DNA of 64,000 bases from Methanolobus profundi (GTDB lineage Archaea > Halobacteriota > Methanosarcinia > Methanosarcinales > Methanosarcinaceae), in the NCBI RefSeq assembly GCF_900114835.1, contig NZ_FOUJ01000001.1:496001-560000 (forward strand), written 5' to 3'. Shown in pieces: positions 32,077 to 41,256 of the stretch. The notes under the pieces are model-generated. The model ran no database searches. It had not been told where the DNA came from and saw only the letters and a program-made list of their open reading frames with translations. Made by a program: the position numbers and the translations under genes. Position 1 is the stretch's first letter. Each line of letters begins with the position of its first letter.

Positions 32077-32820
32077 ATGAGGATAAAGACAGGTATAGAA
32101 GGTTTTGACGAACTGGTTCAGGGAGGTCTGCTTGCAGAGCGTGTATATCTGGTAAGTGGTCCGCCAGGCAGCGGCAAAACAACATTCTGTGTCCAGTATC
32201 TGGCCCATGGTGCGGCTCTTGGTGAAGTTGGACTTTATGTGACCTTACTTGAAAGTCCGCAGAATATCATCGATGACATGTCCAATTACTCGATGAACGT
32301 ACTCACTCTCATCAAGATGAAAAAACTGCTTTTTGCAGACCTTGGTCCCAGAATGGAATACGGGTACATGGATGAGATGAGCGAGTACATAACTCCCGAT
32401 TATGAGGTAGCTACATCTGCACCTGAACGCGAGGCCCCTTCTCCTTCAATGGTATTTCGGGAAATTGCTGCCTACGTTGCGGAATACAATGTCAAAAGGC
32501 TGGTCATCGATTCAGTATCTGCAATAAGGTTCACTACAAGAGATCTCTCCCTTCAGGAAAAGGAGATGAGTCGTTTTATAAGGAACCTCAAGAAGCTAGG
32601 ATGCACTACTATATTGATATCAGAGATGACCGATCCAAGTGCTTACTCCACTGAACAATTCGCTGCGCATGGCGTGATCTTCATGCATAATTTCCTCTAT
32701 GATAAGACCATGACCCGCGCATTGCAGGTTATCAAAATGAGGGGTACAAAACATGATTGTAACATGCGTGAAGTAGGTTTTAGTGAACAGGGACTTGTTG
32801 TCAGTGGCTTCCTTGAATGA
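32077..32820 (+). CDS. KaiC-like RecA-superfamily ATPase
   Basis: A single KaiC domain of 247 residues. It begins IKTGIEGFDELVQGGLLAER, the KaiC start, then Walker A SGPPGSGKTTFCVQYL; Walker B is in VKRLVIDSVSAIRF, and the C-terminus has ALQVIKMRGTKHD. The family includes archaeal regulators linked to motility and signalling; a kinase or autophosphorylation role cannot be assumed because only one domain is present. The next gene starts 12 nt downstream, so the products are likely partners. Confidence 0.9.
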   Translation: MRIKTGIEGFDELVQGGLLAERVYLVSGPPGSGKTTFCVQYLAHGAALGEVGLYVTLLESPQNIIDDMSNYSMNVLTLIKMKKLLFADLGPRMEYGYMDEMSEYITPDYEVATSAPEREAPSPSMVFREIAAYVAEYNVKRLVIDSVSAIRFTTRDLSLQEKEMSRFIRNLKKLGCTTILISEMTDPSAYSTEQFAAHGVIFMHNFLYDKTMTRALQVIKMRGTKHDCNMREVGFSEQGLVVSGFLE

Positions 32821-32832
32821 CGGTGTTCATCA

Positions 32833-33336
32833 ATGGTAAGATTTTTCACAAAAAAGGAAGAGAAGACCCAGCTTACCGATGCCGAGGTTGCTGAGCTTAC
32901 AAAGAATGCCTATGATCTTGGCTTCGAGGTAGGCTACCATAAGCATTCAGAACTTGGTTGGGTAAGTGAAAGATATTCTATGCTGGAGGATCTTGCTAAA
33001 GAGGCTGGATTTGGAACACTTGTCAAGGAGAAATATACAAAAGGTAAGGAAGAAGGGTTAAAGGCAAAAGAAAGGGATATGCATGCCGGTCTCTCGAAAA
33101 AAGAGGCTGAAAAAGAGCGAAATCAGGCTAAAGGTGAGTATGGAGCACTTGCATTATCTGGAGATAAGGAAAGGCTCATTGAATCTGGATATGGTAACTT
33201 CCTTAGCAATGAACACTCTGCCGGTATGATCCAGCGTCCTTCTTTGATGAACCTTCCGGATGCAACATCCAGGATAAAGGCAATTGATCGACCATCCCAG
33301 TTACAGGGATTTAAACCTCTCTTTCCTAAGAGCTAA
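32833..33336 (+). CDS. Hypothetical protein paired with KaiC-like ATPase
   Basis: 167 residues, soluble, strongly charged. A central helical stretch (KEEGLKAKERDMHAGLSKKEAEKERNQ) suggests a coiled coil. The N-terminal half (TKNAYDLGFEVGYHKHSELG) resembles short archaeal proteins that accompany KaiC ATPases, but I cannot name a family. The Pro-rich C-terminal third (QRPSLMNLPDATSRIKAIDR) is probably disordered. Tight spacing to the ATPase suggests it is an adaptor or substrate. Confidence 0.75.
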   Translation: MVRFFTKKEEKTQLTDAEVAELTKNAYDLGFEVGYHKHSELGWVSERYSMLEDLAKEAGFGTLVKEKYTKGKEEGLKAKERDMHAGLSKKEAEKERNQAKGEYGALALSGDKERLIESGYGNFLSNEHSAGMIQRPSLMNLPDATSRIKAIDRPSQLQGFKPLFPKS

Positions 33337-33360
33337 TATCTATTAATAATATAACTAAGT

Positions 33361-34989
33361 ATGTCTGTGATGTCTATGTTCAAAAAAAATCTCTTTTATC
33401 TGTTATGCATCGTCTTTGTCATTCTTATCTTCAGTACTTCTGCATCTGCATATGATTTGGATGATATCGAGTGGAGTGATAGTAAAGCGACAAGTGGTAC
33501 CCTTCATTGGGGTGGTACCCTCAAGTTGGATGATTACACTATAAAGGCAGAGGACTTTGATGAAGGAGGCTTTGTCAGCATAGGTATCTATCGAAATGGA
33601 GTTCTTGAGGATAAGTCTCCTGTTCAGTCAGGGAATGGCTTTGAGTTCCGTGATACAGAATATGGCGATGATATACGTATATTTATAAAATCTATGGACC
33701 TGAACATCGATGAATGGACAGGCAATATGGAAGATCCAACTGCCGTAGTGGAAGTATATGAAAGGGGTATACCTGAAATGGACATCACCATCGAGACCGA
33801 GGATGATGAGTATGATCCAAGAACGGTTGCATATCAATACATAGAAGCTACCATTGATATCCAGAATGAAGGCGATGCCAAGGCATTCGATATGGATGTG
33901 ATCATCGATGCCGATGGAATGGAGCTTGCAGACGGGAAACTGAAATACAATTATGTTTCTGTAGATGAAGATGAAGTGCTTGATACCATAGATGTTAAGT
34001 TTGAGATCCCTCATTACTGGGAAGAGACAGATGTTGATCTTACAATAACAACACTGTCCGAGGATATCAATGGTGAGATCCTTGAGGATACTGAAACAAA
34101 GACCATTACAATAGAACCTGTCGTTGAACTTATGATCACCAAGACAGTTACTGAAGAGATATACATGGATGAAACGGCCCATGTTTCTGTCAGTATATGG
34201 AACAATGGTATCTATAGTCTAAGTTCTGTAAAGGTCAGTAATACAGTTACAGGCGATCTTGAGATGCAGGATAGTCAGGATAACGAAGTGACACTTTCCT
34301 TTAATTCAAAGGAAACTAAGGCCAAGATATTCGAGTATACTCTGAAGCCAACAAAGACCGGCAAGTTCACGATTCCTGCAGCAACTGCTACTTTTACTGC
34401 TCCTGATGGAGAAACATATACTTTTACGGCCGATAAGCCAACTATACAGATAAACGGTCCTGATATTGTTATCACTAAAACAGTAAGTCCGGAAACTATC
34501 AATATGGGTGATGAGGTGACTGTAAAGGTCACTGTTAAGAATCAGGGTAACAGGGACGCCAGCGTTGAAACAACTGAGACTATACCTGATGGTGTCACTT
34601 TTATCAGCGGTGATCTGACCTTTGATGATGTGGCTGCAGATGGGAAATCATATTCATACTCATACAAGATACAGATCGATGATGCAGGAGAACTGAAGCT
34701 TCCTGAAACGACTGCTACCTTCATAGATATGGAAGCTTATAAGGGTGAAAAGATATCGAACACTCCTGTGATAACAGTGGTAGATCCTAACGCAGTGGCA
34801 GAGGAAAGTTCATCATCAAGTAGCAGCAGCAGTTCCAGTACTTCTGATCAACAGAGTAGTAGTTCTACAAGTGATGTAAGTACTGAGACAGAATATGAGG
34901 ATGACAGGGTCCAGCCGGGATTCGAAGCAAGCTTCATGATCATGGCACTTTTCGCAGTTTATTTTGTATCCAGACGCAGAGACAGGTAA
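33361..34989 (+). CDS. Surface protein with CARDB/DUF11 domains and PGF-CTERM anchor
   Basis: 542 residues. A signal peptide (FYLLCIVFVILIFSTSASA) leads into a novel N-terminal domain (DLDDIEWSDSKATSGTLHWG...) and three Ig-like COG1361-type modules, with ITKTVTEEIYMDE and ITKTVSPETINMGDEVTVKV. A Ser-rich linker (about 475-510) precedes PGFEASFMIMALFAVYFVSR and a basic end: a classic PGF-CTERM signal, expected to be cut by archaeosortase A and lipid-linked at the cell surface. A paralogue follows directly. Confidence 0.88.
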   Translation: MSVMSMFKKNLFYLLCIVFVILIFSTSASAYDLDDIEWSDSKATSGTLHWGGTLKLDDYTIKAEDFDEGGFVSIGIYRNGVLEDKSPVQSGNGFEFRDTEYGDDIRIFIKSMDLNIDEWTGNMEDPTAVVEVYERGIPEMDITIETEDDEYDPRTVAYQYIEATIDIQNEGDAKAFDMDVIIDADGMELADGKLKYNYVSVDEDEVLDTIDVKFEIPHYWEETDVDLTITTLSEDINGEILEDTETKTITIEPVVELMITKTVTEEIYMDETAHVSVSIWNNGIYSLSSVKVSNTVTGDLEMQDSQDNEVTLSFNSKETKAKIFEYTLKPTKTGKFTIPAATATFTAPDGETYTFTADKPTIQINGPDIVITKTVSPETINMGDEVTVKVTVKNQGNRDASVETTETIPDGVTFISGDLTFDDVAADGKSYSYSYKIQIDDAGELKLPETTATFIDMEAYKGEKISNTPVITVVDPNAVAEESSSSSSSSSSSTSDQQSSSSTSDVSTETEYEDDRVQPGFEASFMIMALFAVYFVSRRRDR

Positions 34990-34996
34990 GTACCCG

Positions 34997-36289
34997 ATGT
35001 GGCAGAGAATATTCCTGTTCATAGGACTGACTGTGCTGTTCATGAGCTTCTGCATTGTGGCAGGTGCACAGTCAGATATTGAATGGCTTGATGCAGAGGA
35101 GTATACACTTTATTGGGGAGATGAGATCAACCATAGTGGTTATTTGATAACTGCATCTGATTTTTCTCCAGCCAAGGCATTTGATACTGAGAATGACTAT
35201 GTGATGCTTTCAATAGAAAGTGTCTATGGGGATTCATGGGGAGCTATACTTGCCAATAATACGGGTGGGATATCTAACAATACGGTCCTTGATGACAGGC
35301 TGAATATAACAGCTGTTGAGATAATAACAGGCAATGATATCCCGTCACCCTATACTACTATAAGTGTGATGATATCGAATTCCACCGGTTCCTTACCAGA
35401 GATCGTATCCTGGATGGATGCTAATTTTGAGTTCGCTGATTCTAATAGTGCTGAGGTCTACATTGATGAAAGGGCTTATTTCTCAGTTGAAATGAAAAAT
35501 CTTGGAAGTGATCCTTATGACAGTGTTTCGGTTATCAGGGAACTTCCTACTGAACTTGTGCTTGATCCGGATTCCGATCCAGCATGGAATGTCTCCCTTG
35601 ACCCTTATGAGAAAAAGAAACTGGAATTTTCCATTAAGGCATTAAGACCAGGAACTTATGATATTACCGGGACCTTGATATCTGTCGAGCATAATGGAAG
35701 GATACATTCTACAATGCTGAACAATTCCACTCTGGAGGTTCATGGTCCTTACATAAATGTGAGTAAATCCCTTTCCAATAGAACTGTTGATCTCAATGGC
35801 TATGTGAATGTAACTATTGATATAGTGAATGAAGGGGACAGGGCAGCTCATGTTACAGTTTCTGATCAGTTACCTGTGGGTGCTGTTCTTCTAGAAGGGA
35901 ATACAGGTATAAGTCGTGTACTTCAGGCGGAGGATAGTATCTCGCTGAGCTATTCAATGCGTATGGATAGGGCAGGAGATGTTGTTGTTCCTTCAGTTCA
36001 GGCAAAATTTGTTGATTCAAAGGAATATGAGGGGACAGTGCATTCCAAAAAGTTCCTCCTGCAGGTCCGGGACCCGAATGAAGAGATAACAGATATGTAT
36101 GAAGAGGAGTACTCGGATGATCTCTATGATGAAACATCAGATGTATCCGATGTATCCGATGATACTGTCCCTGTTGAAGAGGCAGCTACTACCGAGGTCG
36201 AAGAGGACCATGGAAGATTACAGTTCCTCTATGATATCCTGAATTCGATAACAGAATTCCTGAGCAATACCAAAGACAAAATACTATGA
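34997..36289 (+). CDS. Secreted paralogue of the PGF-CTERM protein
   Basis: 430 residues from ATG at 34997 (MWQRIFLFIGLTVLFMSFCI, a signal peptide), 8 nt after the previous stop. The N-terminal domain matches the preceding protein (DIEWLDAEEYTLYWGDEINH versus DIEWSDSKATSGTLHWG), then two Ig-like repeats (KNLGSDPYDSVSV, ISKSLSNRTVDLNGYVNV-like). The C-terminus is acidic (EEEYSDDLYDETSDVSDVSD) and ends in an amphipathic helix with no PGF motif or membrane span, so it may be retained by its sister protein. A tandem duplication with loss of the anchor is inferred. Confidence 0.82.
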   Translation: MWQRIFLFIGLTVLFMSFCIVAGAQSDIEWLDAEEYTLYWGDEINHSGYLITASDFSPAKAFDTENDYVMLSIESVYGDSWGAILANNTGGISNNTVLDDRLNITAVEIITGNDIPSPYTTISVMISNSTGSLPEIVSWMDANFEFADSNSAEVYIDERAYFSVEMKNLGSDPYDSVSVIRELPTELVLDPDSDPAWNVSLDPYEKKKLEFSIKALRPGTYDITGTLISVEHNGRIHSTMLNNSTLEVHGPYINVSKSLSNRTVDLNGYVNVTIDIVNEGDRAAHVTVSDQLPVGAVLLEGNTGISRVLQAEDSISLSYSMRMDRAGDVVVPSVQAKFVDSKEYEGTVHSKKFLLQVRDPNEEITDMYEEEYSDDLYDETSDVSDVSDDTVPVEEAATTEVEEDHGRLQFLYDILNSITEFLSNTKDKIL

Positions 36290-36339
36290 ATCTCATTGCA
36301 TCAATTAAAACACAGATCATCATTCTATTTATGTGATCA

Positions 36340-37350
36340 ATGGAAGTTCCTATGACCCGATCCAATAAACATGAGAATGGCAATAATTCTACCCTTATCC
36401 TTACCCATGGGGATTCCGATGGGGTATGTTCAGGTGCAATTGCAAAAAGTGCATATCCTGATTCTGATATCTATTTCACTTCTCCGATCGGGATAGTGGA
36501 TGAGCTTAGCCTTGCTGAGGGATATAAGAATGTCATAATATGTGACATCGCAGTTGATGAAAGTAAATGTACGGAGCTTTTCACGCGTCTTTATGAGATA
36601 GCAGATAATGCTAACCTTCTGTATATCGATCATCATCCTCTGCCAAAGAAATGTATAGGTGCTGACTGGTTACATCATGATCTGACAGTATGTTCATCAG
36701 AACTTACCTATAAGGTTCTTGAAAAAAGGCTTAGCAGGGACATGCGTCGTGTGGCTATATATGGTGCTATTGGAGATTACTACGATGGAACTCCTTCTGT
36801 TAAGGAGTGGCTTCGTGACTGGGATAAGAGAAGTCTGTTCTTCCAGGCAGGGACGCTTATACAGGCACTTATCTATTCAGGAAGGAACTATGATTTCAAG
36901 AGGAAGCTGGTAATTCCTCTTTCACATGACAAGATACCTACGGAAATACCAAATGTTCTCAAATATGCTAAAGAGGGTGCAGAACTTGAGGAAAAACTTC
37001 GTATCCATGTGAAGCATGAGGTCAGGACGCTCAAGAATCTTGCATATGTAGTGGACCCCAATGGTTATATGTCAAAATCAGCTATATATGCTGCTTCTTA
37101 TGGGCGAAGGGATATAGGGCTTTCAGCAGAGTTCAGACATAGGAAGAATGTTTATGATATGAGCTTCCGTTCACGGGATTCTGTGGACCTGAACTTGTTG
37201 TTACGACGGATAGCTCCACAGTTCGGTGGCAGTGGCGGAGGCCATGCAGCGGCAGCAGGAGCAAGGATCCCAAAAGATTCTTTTGATGACTTCCTTCATG
37301 CGCTTGACAGGGCCATTGGAGAGGAAAAAAGTAAGGTTAAAGTTGATTAA
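36340..37350 (+). CDS. DHH-family phosphoesterase
   Basis: 336 residues. Motif I is LTHGDSDGVCSGAIA (HxDxDG), later IICDIAVDES and the DHH motif LLYIDHHPLP. The C-terminal DHHA1 half has GSGGGHAAAAGARIP. These are RecJ/NrnA-like manganese phosphodiesterases acting on single-stranded DNA, short oligonucleotides or cyclic dinucleotides; archaeal RecJ-like proteins can associate with GINS, but this one is unassigned. engB begins 1 nt after the stop, so the two are cotranscribed. Confidence 0.9.
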   Translation: MEVPMTRSNKHENGNNSTLILTHGDSDGVCSGAIAKSAYPDSDIYFTSPIGIVDELSLAEGYKNVIICDIAVDESKCTELFTRLYEIADNANLLYIDHHPLPKKCIGADWLHHDLTVCSSELTYKVLEKRLSRDMRRVAIYGAIGDYYDGTPSVKEWLRDWDKRSLFFQAGTLIQALIYSGRNYDFKRKLVIPLSHDKIPTEIPNVLKYAKEGAELEEKLRIHVKHEVRTLKNLAYVVDPNGYMSKSAIYAASYGRRDIGLSAEFRHRKNVYDMSFRSRDSVDLNLLLRRIAPQFGGSGGGHAAAAGARIPKDSFDDFLHALDRAIGEEKSKVKVD

Positions 37351-37351
37351 A

Positions 37352-37978
37352 ATGGCGAAAAAGGTCAATGAACTTGAAGGTGTGAACTACGAAGTACTTT
37401 TTGCAGGCAGATCCAATGTCGGCAAATCCTCTATTATCAGAGGTATCACAGGGAAGAATGTCAAAGTGGGTAAACGCCCGGGTGTGACATTGAAACCAAC
37501 TCATATACGTAATTCAGATCTAGTGGTGACCGATCTTCCGGGATTCGGTTTTATGAGCGGTGTTAAGGACCGCAAACAGGATATTGTGAAGGACCAGATA
37601 GTTCGCTATATCGAACAGAATGCTGACAGGATAAGTATTGCTGTACTGGTGATCGATGGTGCTGTTTTCCTTGACGTTGTGAAGAGATGGGAAGAAAGGA
37701 ATGAGATACCTATTGATATTGAACTGTTCGAGTTGTTCCGGGAGCTTGGCGTAGATACTATACTTGCTGTTAACAAGACAGATAAGATAAAGGATTCTGA
37801 GCTAAATGAGACCCTTGATGGTATATGCGATAAGTTGGGCATGCTGCCTCCATGGAAGCAGTGGCTTGATTCTGTAGCTCCTGTATGTGCTAAAAAAGGT
37901 GACCTCAAATCCCTGAAGGCACTTATCAGACAACGTCTGCATGCAGCAAAAAGGGATGACCTGTTCAGGTATTTCTGA
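37352..37978 (+). CDS. engB: Ribosome-biogenesis GTPase EngB
   Basis: TrmE-Era-EngB-family GTPase of 208 residues. ATG at 37352 gives MAKKVNELEGVNYEVLF; the longer frame inside the DHH gene has no ribosome site. G1 is AGRSNVGKSSII, G2 region GVTLKP, G3 DLPGFGFM, G4 NKTDK. Archaeal EngB homologues are thought to act in large-subunit assembly by analogy with YsxC/YihA. It is complete, and ends 41 nt before the convergent radical SAM gene. Confidence 0.93.
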   Translation: MAKKVNELEGVNYEVLFAGRSNVGKSSIIRGITGKNVKVGKRPGVTLKPTHIRNSDLVVTDLPGFGFMSGVKDRKQDIVKDQIVRYIEQNADRISIAVLVIDGAVFLDVVKRWEERNEIPIDIELFELFRELGVDTILAVNKTDKIKDSELNETLDGICDKLGMLPPWKQWLDSVAPVCAKKGDLKSLKALIRQRLHAAKRDDLFRYF

Positions 37979-38019
37979 GAACCGTAGTTCTAAGTTTTAT
38001 AGATAAGTATTTTCTTAAC

Positions 38020-38637
38020 TTATCTCACTCTGAAAGAAGCACCGATCCCGGTTGCTATACTTTCACATTTTTCGATGTCAATGTCATTGTCACCGACAAC
38101 TGTCATTCGTGTTTTTATCCCCAATCGTACCGAACTTTTTGCGAAATCCAGCATTGCAGCATAGGATCCTATAAATGCAGGTTTACAGAGTTCGTTGTAC
38201 CGCTCTTCAGACTCTGCATTGAGGCTTATTGATACATCATCAAGTCCTGCAGCTTTGAGTTCTGCTACAACATCTCTTCCGGGATTCATAAGAGCTGCAT
38301 GACCATTGGTGTCAAGCCTGACAATGATACCTTTATCGTGTAGCCACTTCGTTATGTGAAGGACGGTGTCAAAACGGCATGTTGGTTCACCAAAACCTGT
38401 GAAGACAACTTCATTATACCTTTTGAGATCATGGCTTTCAAGGTCCCCGATGATCTCTTCTTCAGTAGGTTCTCTTGAAAGGCGGAGATCATAGCCGTAT
38501 ACTCCATCACATAGATCCCTTATGCAGAAAACACAATTTGCACTGCATTGATTGGTTATGTTCAGATAAAGGTTCCCGAATGCCTCGTAGCTTATTGTTC
38601 CTTTGAACATTGGAATGCTGTTATCATTGTCCGGCAT
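38020..38637 (-). CDS. TatD-associated radical SAM protein
   Basis: 205 residues, shorter than most radical SAM enzymes. The cluster motif is CSANCVFCIR (Cx3CxxC) at about residue 33. GFGEPTCRFDTVLHI is the SAM-binding GGEP equivalent, and RLDTNGHAA and DVSISLNAESEERYNEL match TIGR04038-type proteins that sit beside or fuse with TatD nucleases. No TatD gene is next to it here, so the partner must be elsewhere. The reaction is unknown. A 28-nt gap separates it from the upstream GGCT gene. Confidence 0.85.
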   Translation of the reverse strand: MPDNDNSIPMFKGTISYEAFGNLYLNITNQCSANCVFCIRDLCDGVYGYDLRLSREPTEEEIIGDLESHDLKRYNEVVFTGFGEPTCRFDTVLHITKWLHDKGIIVRLDTNGHAALMNPGRDVVAELKAAGLDDVSISLNAESEERYNELCKPAFIGSYAAMLDFAKSSVRLGIKTRMTVVGDNDIDIEKCESIATGIGASFRVR

Positions 38638-38665
38638 TTATTTTCTCCCTTTCCTATTTTACCCG

Positions 38666-39025
38666 TTAATTATGCCTTTTCCAGTTTCCGTCAGTGATCA
38701 CATGATATTCCAGAGGTGGTATCTTTCTCAGGAAATACATCAGTGCCTTTAACCCTGTCTCAAGTTCCACTTCTTCACGGAAGTACCAGCTTCCTTCATA
38801 AGCATCGAGCTTTTCGAGTGTTTGCTGGTCAATATCATAGACCTCTCCATATATTGGTGATGAAGTTGCTTTTGGGACCTCATCTTTGATCACTCCCGGG
38901 AAGCGTCCAAGGTCGAGCATGGTGTATGATATTTTAGTCCTTGTTGAACAGATGAACTCTGAACCTTTCAATAAGAAATGATTAGGGTCGCTTCTTTTAA
39001 GTGTTCCGTAGACGAAGATGTACAT
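38666..39025 (-). CDS. Gamma-glutamylcyclotransferase-fold protein
   Basis: 119 residues. It begins IFVYGTLKRSDPNHFLL, the substrate loop, and carries the catalytic glutamate in KLDAYEGSWYFREEV. The GGCT/AIG2 family makes 5-oxoproline from gamma-glutamyl amines; the archaeal substrate is unknown (gamma-glutamyl amino acids or repair of modified peptides are guesses). The start directly abuts the geranylgeranyl reductase stop, so they are cotranscribed. Confidence 0.9.
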   Translation of the reverse strand: MYIFVYGTLKRSDPNHFLLKGSEFICSTRTKISYTMLDLGRFPGVIKDEVPKATSSPIYGEVYDIDQQTLEKLDAYEGSWYFREEVELETGLKALMYFLRKIPPLEYHVITDGNWKRHN

Positions 39026-40228
39026 TTAACTGAGTCCCACGTTCAGTTTCATTAGTGTCTTTTTCACCGGATCTGGTAATTGACCACACTGTATGGCTTT
39101 CATTTGTTCCGGAGTTATCATTTTGATAGCTGTGGACATAAGCCTGTCGGAGAGCATGAGCTTGTCCATTAGTTTGCGGACGTAGACTGCGGTCTTGATC
39201 TCAAGTCCCATCTGCTGTCTCCATCTGGTCTCATATTCCCTTAGCTGACATTTGCCTGCAAGGAACTCTGCTGCAGTTTCACCTGCAAGTTTTCCTCCGA
39301 CCATTGCAGTGGATATACCTCCTCCGTTGGTGGCTATTATGTGACCTGCAGCGTCTCCTGCTATGAGCGTGTTGTGGGATGCAGTTACTTTTGGCGCTCC
39401 GCCTACCGGAACAAGTCCTGCGACCACGGAAGTTATGGATGCACCACTTAGCTTCTCGCTTGCGATCGGGTGCTCGTACATGAAACGTTCGAGATAATCC
39501 CTTGCACAGAGATGTTCTTCAAAGAGTGCTTCTCTGATACCTACTCCTATGTTGGCGGTATCTCCACCCTGGGATATGATCCATGCATATCCTCCGGGGA
39601 CGTAATCCTTGCCGAAGTACATCTCAACAGCTTCTTTGTCGATGTCAACACCGCTGAGTTCGTATTCAAAGGCAGTACCTGTTCCCATGGGGTCGATATC
39701 CCTTAGCATGTTGTTTGCTTTTGCAATTATGGAATTAGGTCCGTCAGCTCCGATGATGACCTTTCCTTCTACTTCGAACTCACCGAATGCGCCGTCCATG
39801 AAGAGTTTAGTATCGTTGACCTCAGTGACGTTCGTTCCTACAAGGAGCTCTGCACCTGCTCTGGCTGCTTCTTTTGCAAGGTGCTTGTCAAAACGTCTTC
39901 TGTCAATTGCATCGGCATCGACCTCGAAGCCCTTGGAATAGCCGTTAGGTGCTATGAATCGCTGGTATGAGGCTGTAGCGTGTATGCAGTCCGATGGTAT
40001 CTCTTCGAGTGTTACCGGGAGCTCTGCACTGGGTACAAGTTCCTGAAGTACAGGATAGTGTGGAAGGAACCCTCCACATTGTAATGGCACTCCGATATCC
40101 TTTTTCTTTTCGACCAGAAGCACTGACATGTCTTTCTGTGCTGCGTACATTGCTGCTGTGGAACCTGCCGGGCCTGCGCCGACAACGATGATATCATATG
40201 AGTCTTCAGGTGTCATGGTGATTTCCAT
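39026..40228 (-). CDS. Geranylgeranyl reductase family flavoprotein
   Basis: 400 residues. The N-terminal Rossmann fold reads YDIIVVGAGPAGSTAAMYAA and binds FAD. GADGPNSIIAKA and LIAGDAAGHIIATNGGGIST are the other FAD contacts. Family members saturate the isoprenoid double bonds of archaeal membrane lipids (digeranylgeranylglycerophospholipid reductase) or of quinone side chains. Several paralogues are usual in methanogens, so the exact substrate is open. The start could be either ATG of MEITMTPEDSYD. It is followed without a gap by the GGCT gene. Confidence 0.9.
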   Translation of the reverse strand: MEITMTPEDSYDIIVVGAGPAGSTAAMYAAQKDMSVLLVEKKKDIGVPLQCGGFLPHYPVLQELVPSAELPVTLEEIPSDCIHATASYQRFIAPNGYSKGFEVDADAIDRRRFDKHLAKEAARAGAELLVGTNVTEVNDTKLFMDGAFGEFEVEGKVIIGADGPNSIIAKANNMLRDIDPMGTGTAFEYELSGVDIDKEAVEMYFGKDYVPGGYAWIISQGGDTANIGVGIREALFEEHLCARDYLERFMYEHPIASEKLSGASITSVVAGLVPVGGAPKVTASHNTLIAGDAAGHIIATNGGGISTAMVGGKLAGETAAEFLAGKCQLREYETRWRQQMGLEIKTAVYVRKLMDKLMLSDRLMSTAIKMITPEQMKAIQCGQLPDPVKKTLMKLNVGLS

Positions 40229-40345
40229 TATTTTGTTTTTCAGATGGAGGTGTGCCTTGTTTTTTGACCGGTGATCATTTCAATGGTCTTCTGACCTTTT
40301 ACACAGAATACATTCTATTAAATATATCTAACTATCATATATTAG

Positions 40346-41098
40346 ATGGTGAGAGATATGATACGTGAGCACAGGAATAATGTCTGGGTAGTACGTACGG
40401 GGTATTGTGGTCAACAGGAAACAACATGTCTTGAAAGGGGTTTTATCTCATTCGATCCGAACCTTCATGTTATGGACCTTTTCGGGAATGAGCTCATGGA
40501 TATGAAACAGAGGCCACAGAGTTATAAAAGGTACCTTCATTTCGGGGATAAATACAGGGACTTCGATCAGAAGTTCAGAAAAGAGTTCGAAGATGCTATT
40601 AAGGATATAGATTATTCTGCTGACCGGCCGGAAATGATGAAGAAGATGCAGCGCCTCAATGGGAAATTGAAGAAGTTCGACGAGGAGGTCAAGCAGTTCG
40701 ATGCTACAATGCGGAAATTCGATGAGTTCGAAAGGAAAGAGCAGATGAAAAAGGCTTTGCTGACAAGGCTCAGTTCTCCTCCGATGGCGATGCTTGATAC
40801 CTGGGCTAAGGATATGATGCATTTTGTGACCGATATAAAGACATATGATATCGTATTGCTGCCGATAATGTGCGAGAAGAGGGTGGCTGTTGGAAGGGTT
40901 CGGGAACCTTATCAATATCGTGAAGGTAAAGGTATCCTGAGCCATAGCAGAAGGGTTGATTGGCATGATACCAGGGTTCCTTTTGAGAATATGTTCTTTG
41001 GTTTTGATGATATACTTAAGTCTGAGTCACTTATCACGCTTCTTGAAGGAGATGACCGGGAGTTCGGTCTGGGGATCGTTGTAGATAATACATTCTAA
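40346..41098 (+). CDS. COG4127-like N-terminal domain protein with coiled-coil insert
   Basis: 250 residues. NNVWVVRTGYCGQQETTCLE...GFISFD and, near the end, AVGRVREPYQYREGKG...SHSRRVDWHDTRVP match by eye the two halves of the N-terminal domain of COG4127 (Mrr-cat-type) restriction-like proteins. That domain normally runs W-x-VR-x-G to R-x-V-x-W in one block. Here about 110 charged helical residues (KMQRLNGKLKKFDEEVKQFD) separate the halves. No nuclease domain follows. A nucleic-acid or modified-base binding role is possible; the resemblance needs testing. A terminator follows. Confidence 0.65.
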   Translation: MVRDMIREHRNNVWVVRTGYCGQQETTCLERGFISFDPNLHVMDLFGNELMDMKQRPQSYKRYLHFGDKYRDFDQKFRKEFEDAIKDIDYSADRPEMMKKMQRLNGKLKKFDEEVKQFDATMRKFDEFERKEQMKKALLTRLSSPPMAMLDTWAKDMMHFVTDIKTYDIVLLPIMCEKRVAVGRVREPYQYREGKGILSHSRRVDWHDTRVPFENMFFGFDDILKSESLITLLEGDDREFGLGIVVDNTF

Positions 41099-41103
41099 TG
41101 TTT

Positions 41104-41137
41104 TCAGGTCGATCCTGATCTTTTCTAACCTTTTTTT
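41104..41137 (+). terminator. Terminator after the COG4127-like gene
   Basis: TCAGG (41104-41108), loop tcgat, CCTGA (41114-41118), followed by TCTTTTCTAACC and seven T (41131-41137). Confidence 0.6.
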
Positions 41138-41256
41138 CTGTCCTGGTGGCAAAAGATTCTTAAAGACATATGAGTATAGCGAGCAGGTAATTCAATTCAT
41201 AGGTCTTATACTAAGATCTTACTATTAATCAAGTAAATTATATCGAGTTGGTCGAT

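Noticed and set aside
37226-37351. A longer EngB N-terminus starting inside the DHH gene
   Set aside because: The ATG at 37352 begins the family-like MAKKVNELEG; upstream residues are Gln-rich and unlike any GTPase.
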